12,372 nucleotides of DNA, taken from an uncultured Bacteroidales bacterium. GTDB taxonomy: Bacteria; Bacteroidota; Bacteroidia; Bacteroidales; Paludibacteraceae. Below are positions 6,891 to 12,372 of this stretch, piece after piece. The notes below the pieces were generated by a model that ran no database searches, was not told where the DNA came from, and saw nothing but the letters and a program-made list of their open reading frames with translations. A program made the translations under genes and the position numbers. The number at the start of each line of letters is the position of its first letter. Positions within the stretch are counted from its first letter, which is position 1. The DNA is taken from assembly GCA_903873355.1 (NCBI GenBank), contig CAIQOG010000167.1:1-12372 (forward strand). The letters are read 5' to 3'.

Positions 6891-7889
6891 CTATTTGATA
6901 ATTTTTACAACAGCCGACATTCCGGTCAGAAATTTATAAGTGTCAAGCTTGTTGCCTTTTTCTACACCGTCAATAGAAATTTTGATAGGAATACGTTGAG
7001 TAATTTTGGTGAAGTTACCTGATGCGTTGCTCGGCGGAATTAATGAAAACTGCGAAGCAGTGGTTGAACCTAACAGAAAGATTTTTCCTGTGAAAGTTAC
7101 ACCTTCGTAGGTATCCAGGGTAAATTTGGCCGATTGACCAATATGCAGTTTTTCCACATTAGTTTCTTCCAGATATACCATTACCCAGAACTTTGAATTG
7201 TTGTTCACGGTGAAAATAGATTGACCCATATTAGCAATGTCGCCCGGTAGTAACCAGCGTTTTGCAACCACACCGTTTACAGGAGCATATAATTTAGTAT
7301 TTCTCAGTTGAGTATTGATACCTTCAATCGAAGTTTGTGATGAAGCAATACCGCTTTCAGCACTTGCTACCTGAGTCTTTGAAACCTGAATCTGCGCTTT
7401 GGCTACTTCGTATTGAGCCTGAGCAGTTTCAAGTGCTTTTTTCATGTGGTCGTATTGCTCTTTCGTTGTTACACCACCGGTAAATTGTGCTTTGCTGCGG
7501 TCGAAATCTTCTTTAGCCCGTTCCACATTGATTTTCAATACCTCAATGTTTTTAAGGTCGAACTGATATTTAGCTTCAGCCTGCGATTTTCCAACCTGAG
7601 TTTGATTTTTTAATGCAATAATTTGTTTCTTCTGCGCCATTAAGTCGGTGCTGTCCAGTTCGGCGAGCAATTGTCCCTGTTTTACAGAATCACCTTCTTC
7701 GGCATATAGTTTACTAACACGTCCCATAATTTTAGGGCTTACGGTCACTATATCCGATGTTACATAGGCATCGTCGGTTTTAATATACTTTGTATAATCA
7801 ATATACCAGTAAGTTGCACCTATTATTACAAACAGAACTACAGCTGCAAGCGGAATGTAAACTTTTAAATCTTTTTTCTTCTTTGTCAT
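6891..7889 (-). CDS. EmrA/HlyD-family membrane-fusion (periplasmic adaptor) protein
   Basis: A short basic N-terminus and a single membrane anchor (about residues 11-30) are followed by the first half of a lipoyl-like domain (TDDAYVTSDIVTVSPKIMG, 38-56, through LLAELD at 74-79). Next come a long alpha-helical coiled-coil hairpin (about 80-197), the second lipoyl half (LYAPVNGVVAKRWLLPGD, 200-217) and a beta-barrel domain. The stretch SLIPPSNASGNFTKITQRIPI (282-302) corresponds to a signature of EmrA-type adaptors. The adaptor bridges the inner-membrane EmrB-type pump to the TolC-type channel, both encoded next in the operon. At 332 aa it is slightly shorter than E. coli EmrA. The TAG stop lies 2 bp from the next start, showing tight coupling. 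Assignment of the family is secure; the cargo is not known. Confidence 0.93.
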   Translation of the reverse strand: MTKKKKDLKVYIPLAAVVLFVIIGATYWYIDYTKYIKTDDAYVTSDIVTVSPKIMGRVSKLYAEEGDSVKQGQLLAELDSTDLMAQKKQIIALKNQTQVGKSQAEAKYQFDLKNIEVLKINVERAKEDFDRSKAQFTGGVTTKEQYDHMKKALETAQAQYEVAKAQIQVSKTQVASAESGIASSQTSIEGINTQLRNTKLYAPVNGVVAKRWLLPGDIANMGQSIFTVNNNSKFWVMVYLEETNVEKLHIGQSAKFTLDTYEGVTFTGKIFLLGSTTASQFSLIPPSNASGNFTKITQRIPIKISIDGVEKGNKLDTYKFLTGMSAVVKIIK

Positions 7890-7920
7890 ATTCTTATTTT
7901 TTTATGTTTGTTTTTTTATA

Positions 7921-8406
7921 TTATTCGTGAAATTTAGCACAGCTTGTTAGTTTTGAATCTGTCATGATATCTGATAAAATATCACGAACCACCTGAGTGG
8001 AATCGAATAGCGTTTTTAATTTATGTTCGTCCAGTTTTTCAATACGTTCACGCATATCCTGACTCACTTCCTGTTTTATGGCTATAAAATCTTCTTTTCC
8101 TTTATCGGTCATCCGGATGTTGACAATGCGTCTGTCGTTTGGATCGAAAAGGCGTTCCACCATTTCTTCTGCAATCAATTTGTCGACCTGACCGGTTACG
8201 TGAGGTTTTGGCATCGAAAGTTTACAGCCAATTTCAGACATGGAAAGTATTTCGTGTTTGCTGAGCATTCCTAAAATATATAAACTTCCCGGATTGAGAT
8301 TGGTTTTTGAGCGGATTGATCGTGTCAGGCTCTTTGAGAGTAGGGGATGGAGATAAATAAGATTTTCAATTATCCTGTCTATTGAGACAGTTTCATTATC
8401 AATCAT
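7921..8406 (-). CDS. MarR-family transcriptional regulator of the efflux operon
   Basis: A 161-aa MarR-type protein with a winged helix-turn-helix at about 36-105: SLYILGMLSK, the recognition region MSEIGCKLSMPKPHVTGQVDKLIAEEMVERL, and the wing motif DPNDRR (88-93) followed by TDKGKE. Flanking helices would make the dimer interface. MarR proteins usually repress nearby efflux or detoxification genes and release DNA when a small aromatic or amphiphilic ligand, or an oxidant, binds. Here it is the first gene of the operon, 31 bp before the adaptor gene, the same arrangement as EmrR with EmrAB in E. coli. Control of its own operon is therefore likely, and an imperfect palindrome overlies its promoter. 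Cys61 and Cys156 could allow redox sensing, but this is only a possibility. Confidence 0.9.
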   Translation of the reverse strand: MIDNETVSIDRIIENLIYLHPLLSKSLTRSIRSKTNLNPGSLYILGMLSKHEILSMSEIGCKLSMPKPHVTGQVDKLIAEEMVERLFDPNDRRIVNIRMTDKGKEDFIAIKQEVSQDMRERIEKLDEHKLKTLFDSTQVVRDILSDIMTDSKLTSCAKFHE

Positions 8407-8424
8407 GGTTGGTTTGTTTTGAAT

Positions 8425-8445
8425 TTGGTTACAAAAGTATAACTA
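8425..8445 (-). promoter_or_regulatory. Promoter -7 element and probable MarR operator of the efflux operon
   Basis: The reverse strand carries TACTTTTG (8439 to 8432), an exact TAnnTTTG match, giving a leader of about 20 nt before the regulator's ATG at 8406. The same bases lie inside an imperfect palindrome, TAGTTATAC-TTTT-GTAACCAA read on the reverse strand, where the GTTA/TAAC arms flank the promoter core with one extra base in one arm. A regulator bound here would block RNA polymerase. A -33 element is not evident. Confidence 0.5.
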
Positions 8446-8493
8446 TTTATATTGTGTAATTGTTCATTGATAAAATATTTAATGTTTATTAAA

Positions 8494-8531
8494 AATTCGG
8501 CTGAAACTCAATGAAGAGAATCAGCCGAATT
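8494..8531 (-). terminator. Rho-independent terminator of the barrel/lipoprotein unit
   Basis: A perfect 11-bp inverted repeat, AATTCGGCTGA (8494-8504) and TCAGCCGAATT (8521-8531), encloses a 16-nt loop. On the reverse strand it is followed by TTT AATAAA, giving a run of five T with the end of the stem. It sits 34 bp after the stop codon of the lipoprotein gene and just ahead of the efflux operon promoter, so it insulates the two units. Confidence 0.85.
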
Positions 8532-8565
8532 GCCCTAGAATGGTTTCAAGTACAACAGGTCAATT

Positions 8566-9171
8566 TTAATAGTTGTAAAAGTTTTCGTAACCAACCCCTA
8601 AATCGAATCTTCCATTAGATATAGCAACGGGTTCATTTGAAAAGAAAGTTCTGAAATTGAAAGTGCCTGAAATAATGGATTTTGTATATTGTTTATCAAT
8701 GTATAAATCCTGAACTTTAATAAACTGAAATTTCCCATCGATGATTTTCAGGGTTTCAGAAGCGTTTGACCTTGTAAGTACCACAATGGTTTTGTTGTTT
8801 TTCAGGTCAATTGTTGAGTCGTTTAATACTTTCAGATCGGAATACTCTTTAAGTGGATATCCAATAAATGAAAATTTGATGGAAGCCGGACTGTAATTCA
8901 TAGTTCCTTTCAATATAACATTCAGAGTATCACCATTTACAATAATTTTTACCGGAACATCGTCATTATTCGATACAAAAACCTGCCTATCTACATAAGC
9001 ACCAAAGGTATTGTAACCCCACTCAGAATATATGGGTAGTCCGGGATTTTCAGTATCTTCAATAAATATTGATTTTTTTAAAGCGTATGAATCTTCTGAA
9101 ATGGTACATGAATTAAATAACAAAAGCATCGTACTCATTACCATAGTGATGTATAAAATATATCGTTTCAT
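8566..9171 (-). CDS. Hypothetical lipoprotein (201 aa)
   Basis: The N-terminus is a lipoprotein signal: MKRY, a hydrophobic stretch and the lipobox FNSC with the lipidated cysteine at residue 22, so the mature protein is membrane-anchored, probably at the outer membrane. The rest appears beta-rich with no catalytic motif. The C-terminal pattern SGTFNFR...PVAISNGRFDLGVGY recalls a repeat-like ending (GTF.F...G.FD) seen in several Bacteroidota lipoprotein families of unknown function such as DUF6252; that resemblance is weak and unchecked. It begins 22 bp after the outer-membrane barrel gene and ends at a strong terminator, so the two are very likely one transcript and their products may work together at the outer membrane. 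Confidence 0.8.
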   Translation of the reverse strand: MKRYILYITMVMSTMLLLFNSCTISEDSYALKKSIFIEDTENPGLPIYSEWGYNTFGAYVDRQVFVSNNDDVPVKIIVNGDTLNVILKGTMNYSPASIKFSFIGYPLKEYSDLKVLNDSTIDLKNNKTIVVLTRSNASETLKIIDGKFQFIKVQDLYIDKQYTKSIISGTFNFRTFFSNEPVAISNGRFDLGVGYENFYNY

Positions 9172-9193
9172 TTTTTTGTGTTTTAAGTTAGTG

Positions 9194-9979
9194 TTAACGT
9201 GATTTTATTGGAACCTGGATTGATAATCTGAATCCGGTATAAACATTGGGAATCGTAATGGTAGAGTTGTTTTCGGTATTAATAAACGAAGGCAGGAGAA
9301 TTTCAAAGTTGTATCTTGTTTTGTCTCTTTTGCCATAAGTGACGCCAATTGCATTAGTCCATGCAGAATATAAATTATTAGTAGTCAGTCCGATAGATTG
9401 AAGAATGGATGATTGGTATTGGTTCATCGATTCGCTCACAAAATCAATTTTGGTCTCTGACGACAATTTAAATCCCAATTGATATCCGACTTTCAGATAA
9501 AAATCAAAGTTTCCGGCAGTAAATGGAATAAATTTTAAGTCGAAAGGTATTCCTAAATAATTGCTCGACTCGGTAATTGAGTGAACTTTAGCATATTCTG
9601 TTGTTGATCCGGTACTGTTGTATCGTAAATAAAAGAAACCGGTGCTGTTAAGACCGTTATCTACAATGTTCAGGTCTGACAAAATGTTGGAAAAAATCAG
9701 TCCGGTGCTGATTGCCAGCTTATTGTCTAACAACGAAATTTCAGGTTTAACAGCTAAATGTGTTATAAACATATCGGGCATCACACTGCCACCCGATGAG
9801 TTGTAATAAGAATAATACGATCCTACATCCTGGCGTATATTCCATTTTTCATTAAGTGTTGAATTAACCTGGTTTCCACTCAGCTCAAAAAGAATTGAAA
9901 TCTTTTTAGGATTTTCGGAGAACGACTTTGTATTCAAGGCTGCCAGAACACAAATAAGGATTAATAATCTAATTTTCAT
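9194..9979 (-). CDS. PorT-like outer-membrane beta-barrel protein
   Basis: This 261-residue protein has a signal peptide (residues 1-21, ending SFS) and no other hydrophobic helix. The mature part is made of alternating-residue beta strands. The block NYLGIPFDLKF (140-150), followed by FDFYLKVGYQLGFKLS (158-173), is typical of the PorT / OMP beta-barrel 2 families of Bacteroidota, in which the strand pair with YL.IP.. and ...K.G...G is well conserved. The closing strands YNFEILLPS and YTGFRLSIQVPI fit a barrel of about 8 to 10 strands. The specific role (channel, surface attachment or structural) is unknown. It is the first gene of a two-gene unit with the downstream lipoprotein. Confidence 0.8.
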   Translation of the reverse strand: MKIRLLILICVLAALNTKSFSENPKKISILFELSGNQVNSTLNEKWNIRQDVGSYYSYYNSSGGSVMPDMFITHLAVKPEISLLDNKLAISTGLIFSNILSDLNIVDNGLNSTGFFYLRYNSTGSTTEYAKVHSITESSNYLGIPFDLKFIPFTAGNFDFYLKVGYQLGFKLSSETKIDFVSESMNQYQSSILQSIGLTTNNLYSAWTNAIGVTYGKRDKTRYNFEILLPSFINTENNSTITIPNVYTGFRLSIQVPIKSR

Positions 9980-10027
9980 TGTATTTATTGACTTTATGTG
10001 TGGATGATTAAAACCAGAATTTAATCA

Positions 10028-10035
10028 CAAAGCTA
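10028..10035 (-). promoter_or_regulatory. Candidate -7 promoter element (TAGCTTTG) for the barrel/lipoprotein unit
   Basis: TAGCTTTG on the reverse strand matches TAnnTTTG exactly and lies 48 bp before the barrel gene's start, allowing a leader of about 40 nt. No good -33 TTTG is found at 19-21 bp upstream; a TTG lies at 10048-10050, which is closer than usual. Confidence 0.45.
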
Positions 10036-10362
10036 TAAATCATTTTTCAATTATAACTGCTTTTGCTTAAATATTTTGTTTTTGAATTGTTTTTTTTTAA
10101 TTCAGGGCAGAATACAACTGCAACAAAGTTGTACGATAACTCTAATCAAACTGATAAGTTGAATAATGTGTAATGCCAGAAGGATAGTTAAATCCCGACC
10201 GTGCTATTTTTTTTCTCACAGATGCAATTGCATAGAAGCAGAGGATAATTAACGATTTCAGTTGTTTAAAAATTACTCTTTGTCAATACAACATTCAGTT
10301 TTCAAAAGATAAAATTATCTAATCTAAACTATTAAATCGAATAAAAGCGTTTAATGAGATGA

Positions 10363-10398
10363 ATAAGAGACCGATTTTTTGTAAAATCGATCTCTTAT
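10363..10398 (-). terminator. Hairpin terminator of the glutamate-synthase-like gene
   Basis: ATAAGAGACCGATTTT (10363-10378) and AAAATCGATCTCTTAT (10383-10398) form a 16-bp stem, with a single G-U pair in the reverse-strand RNA and a 4-nt loop. It starts 22 bp after the stop codon at 10421. No strong U-tract follows, so it may also act as a transcript-stabilising end. Confidence 0.75.
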
Positions 10399-10420
10399 CT
10401 TAAAGCTAATCCGGTGCTTG

Positions 10421-12058
10421 TTAAGCCATTAAAACTGCTTTTGCCTGATTGTCCAATGCATCTGTCATAAATGGTATATTTGTAACATCGGCAGTTTCTC
10501 TGTTTGCTGAAATTAAATCCTCGCGCGATAATTCATTCAGGTTGAATTTACGGGCACCGGCCATAAATTGCTGCAATCCGGCTCCCAGTTTATCTGCATA
10601 TCCGCTCATAGCAATTGCACCAAAAGGAATATTCTTCATTTCGTTAACACCAACCTTGTTTTTGATATTTTCCCACATTGAGAAAATTTCTTCGGGATAA
10701 ATTCCATATTCAGTAACCGTACTTGGTAGCTTATCCCAATGAGCATTGAGTTGAGCTTTTTTGTCAGGGAAGAATGTGCCTTCAATATTACTGCCCAAAA
10801 AACCTGCAATCATTGGTGCCCTGCCTAAACAAATGAGTTTAGTGTAAGGTGCTCCAAGCGACATGGCTTTAAATAAATGATCTTCGCGTGCAAAACCACC
10901 TGCAAAAGAAATGTCGGGCGGAGTAATGCCTCTTTTTCTCAATATCTCGCAGTATTCATAGGCTTTTGCATGTAATGGTAAGGATGGAATTCCCCAATGT
11001 TGCATCATATTCCACGGACTCATGCCGGTACCACCACCTGAACCATCAATTGTAAGCAAATCGAGTTTGGCATCGGCTGCGAATCGAATTGCCATAGCCA
11101 GATTTTCCATTCCATATGCACCGGTTTTCAAAGTAATTCGTTTAAAACCGATTTTACGAAGGTAGGTAATTGCACTCATAAAGTCTTCACGAACTGCTTC
11201 AACGTTGTGTTTATCGGTAGAACCTAACCTGCTATGGCGAGCAAATGAAGTTATGGCTTTACTTTTATAACCTTGCACTACTACAGGGTCGTAAGGATTA
11301 GGATCTACTATATAACCGCGATCTTGCAAAAACTGTGCATATTCAATTTGTTTTACCTGAATTTCACCGCCAATACATTTTGCGCCTTGTCCCCATTTAA
11401 GTTCGATTATCACTTCGTTACCATACTTTTCTATCAAATATTCTGCCACACCATTTCTGGTATCTTCAACATTCATCTGAATAATAATTGCACCATAACC
11501 ATCGTAGTAGCGTTGAAAATACTCAATTCTTCGTTCCAATTCAGGAGCAGATTTTATTTTCCCTTTTTCGAGTACAGATTCTTTGTCAACCCCTACAACA
11601 TTTTCGCCAATTACTATTGGAAAACCAGCTAATGCTGCTCCTACCGCAAACGATGGCCAGTATCTTGCGGCTATGAAAGTAGAACCCAAAGCACCGGTCA
11701 TTATCGGTAACCGACATTTGGTTTTCATTTCGCGACCAAATTCGGTTTCCAAACTTACATTTGTAAAAATACAATCATCCGGATTGTCAGTGAGATTATT
11801 TTTCATGCCTTTTGAACCATAAGCATAACCCTGAATGCGGAGTGCATGATAGCCTACACCCACTGCAGCAACATTTTCTGCCCCCGAAGTTACATAACCG
11901 AAGTTACGGGGATAAAGCATCTTTCGTCCTTCCAGGCAAGATAGCCAGGTTTCGCACTTGCCCTTGCAAGAAGAGTCGCAAAGGGTACATAGACCCGATT
12001 CGCAGGGTATCCCACGATTAACCGCTCCAAGTGCATCATTGTTTTTTGTCCATTCCAT
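10421..12058 (-). CDS. FMN-binding glutamate-synthase-like protein, stand-alone, with Cys-rich N-terminus
   Basis: This 545-residue protein corresponds to the FMN-binding synthase domain of glutamate synthase large subunit (GltB central domain). Visible landmarks are ELKWGQGAKCIGG (219-231, equivalent to the K-x-GQGAKPGEGG region), IKTG-like ITLKTGAYG (308-316), the FMN-phosphate segment DGSGGGTGMSP (338-348) and ISFAGGFAREDHLFKAMSLGA (383-403). It lacks the N-terminal glutamine amidotransferase domain and the C-terminal GXGXG domain of full GltB. Where GltB has the cysteines that bind the [3Fe-4S] cluster, this protein reads ICLGRAPMIAGF (409-420), with one Cys only. Instead residues 19-41 hold six cysteines (19, 24, 27, 31, 35, 41), which could bind an Fe-S cluster. 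It probably performs an FMN-dependent redox reaction, but glutamate synthesis itself is not assured. No partner reductase gene is adjacent. Confidence 0.88.
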   Translation of the reverse strand: MEWTKNNDALGAVNRGIPCESGLCTLCDSSCKGKCETWLSCLEGRKMLYPRNFGYVTSGAENVAAVGVGYHALRIQGYAYGSKGMKNNLTDNPDDCIFTNVSLETEFGREMKTKCRLPIMTGALGSTFIAARYWPSFAVGAALAGFPIVIGENVVGVDKESVLEKGKIKSAPELERRIEYFQRYYDGYGAIIIQMNVEDTRNGVAEYLIEKYGNEVIIELKWGQGAKCIGGEIQVKQIEYAQFLQDRGYIVDPNPYDPVVVQGYKSKAITSFARHSRLGSTDKHNVEAVREDFMSAITYLRKIGFKRITLKTGAYGMENLAMAIRFAADAKLDLLTIDGSGGGTGMSPWNMMQHWGIPSLPLHAKAYEYCEILRKRGITPPDISFAGGFAREDHLFKAMSLGAPYTKLICLGRAPMIAGFLGSNIEGTFFPDKKAQLNAHWDKLPSTVTEYGIYPEEIFSMWENIKNKVGVNEMKNIPFGAIAMSGYADKLGAGLQQFMAGARKFNLNELSREDLISANRETADVTNIPFMTDALDNQAKAVLMA

Positions 12059-12121
12059 ACTGTGTTTTTTTAGTATTGTTGTTTATAATTGTAAGTAAAA
12101 AAGGTATATTTATACGATATT

Positions 12122-12150
12122 AAAATATATTTGACATCTTCTGTTGCAAA
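12122..12150 (-). promoter_or_regulatory. Possible promoter of the glutamate-synthase-like gene
   Basis: On the reverse strand TTTG (12150-12147) is followed after 17 bp by TATATTTT (12129-12122), one base off the TAnnTTTG -7 consensus. Spacing is slightly shorter than the usual 19-21 bp. The implied leader is about 55-60 nt. The call is weak because the region is so AT-rich. Confidence 0.3.
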
Positions 12151-12186
12151 GTAACAAATAATTATTTATTTCTTCAATATCATTTT

Positions 12187-12212
12187 GCTATTATTTTGTG
12201 CTATTATTTTGT
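12187..12212. repeat. Perfect tandem 13-bp direct repeat
   Basis: GCTATTATTTTGT occurs at 12187-12199 and again at 12200-12212 with no gap. It lies about 40 bp upstream of the possible promoter, so it could be a paired activator site or a simple slippage duplication. Confidence 0.75.
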
Positions 12213-12372
12213 ATTTCATATTAATAAATATCATTATGATACATATTGTCATGGAAAGATAGATTTATGTATGATAATTAACAAATGTATTTAATGTTTG
12301 GAAACCAAAAACATTATTAATTTGAAAAACATTTTTTTTGCATAATCAGATTTATTCCAATTATTATTTAAG

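Larger units (their letters stand above)
9980..10420. other. Gene-free stretch of 441 bp holding a promoter and a terminator
   Basis: No ORF with coding character was found on either strand. The left end carries the barrel-gene promoter candidate at 10028-10035 and the right end the terminator at 10363-10398. Between them there is only AT-rich sequence with a weak hairpin, TACAAC/GTTGTA (10113-10133). A small RNA cannot be excluded but nothing supports one. Confidence 0.6.
12059..12372. other. Upstream region of the glutamate-synthase-like gene (314 bp, AT-rich)
   Basis: No coding ORF was found up to the window edge. It contains a possible promoter at 12122-12150, a tandem 13-bp repeat at 12187-12212, and a short palindrome ATCATTATGAT (12230-12240). 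The far end is AT-rich and may belong to the promoter of a gene outside the window. Confidence 0.6.

Noticed and set aside
7413..7613. Forward ORF opposite the adaptor coiled coil
   Set aside because: Its Phe/Ser-rich translation is the expected complement of a Lys/Gln/Ala-rich coiled coil.
10113..10133. Hairpin TACAAC/GTTGTA in the 441-bp gene-free stretch
   Set aside because: Only a 6-bp stem with a 9-nt loop and no U-tract or context; consistent with chance in AT-rich DNA.
11273..11632. Forward ORF of 119 codons inside the glutamate-synthase-like gene
   Set aside because: Antisense shadow of a well-supported coding frame; no recognisable protein features.
1..12372. CRISPR array, tRNA or rRNA genes, integrase or full insertion sequence
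   Set aside because: No regularly spaced direct repeats, cloverleaf-like sequences, rRNA segments or transposase/integrase motifs were seen on either strand.

Overview
The window looks like a chromosomal segment of a Bacteroidota bacterium, probably in or near the Bacteroidales/Marinilabiliales. The evidence is AT-rich DNA, little Shine-Dalgarno signal, exact matches to the Bacteroidota -7 promoter element TAnnTTTG ahead of three transcription units, two small lipoproteins, a PorT-like outer-membrane barrel, and intergenic hairpin repeats of a kind I associate with this phylum. The placement is inferred from these traits and no database was searched.

Layout. Positions 1-570 (+) hold the C-terminal part of an AbiH-family abortive-infection protein whose 5' end lies outside the window. 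A small acidic ORF of unknown function follows (685-921, +). A cluster of hairpins (about 922-1155) is a non-coding repeat. Next is a short FN3-like lipoprotein (1181-1618, +), facing a Rieske-type oxygenase (1693-2658, -) across a strong symmetrical hairpin. A secreted SGNH/GDSL hydrolase (2742-3437, -) lies upstream of the oxygenase. A 463-bp gene-free stretch (3438-3900) carries a terminator and a probable repeat element.

Positions 3901-8406 (all -) form a compact four-gene drug-efflux operon. Transcription runs from a MarR-family regulator to an EmrA/HlyD membrane-fusion protein, a 14-TM EmrB-type (DHA2) transporter and a TolC-type outer-membrane channel. Together the last three span inner membrane, periplasm and outer membrane. 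The regulator probably controls its own operon through an imperfect palindrome over the promoter. Positions 8566-9979 (-) are a two-gene unit of an outer-membrane beta-barrel and a lipoprotein, closed by a clear terminator. Positions 10421-12058 (-) encode a stand-alone FMN-binding glutamate-synthase-like protein with a cysteine-rich N-terminus, with its own terminator and a repeat-containing upstream region.

I do not see a convincing undescribed multi-gene system. The items most worth a second look are the unusual glutamate-synthase-like protein (new N-terminal cysteines, canonical Fe-S cysteines absent), the SIR2-like motif order in the AbiH fragment, the two different intergenic repeat elements, and the apparent separation of the efflux operon from its terminator by one of them.
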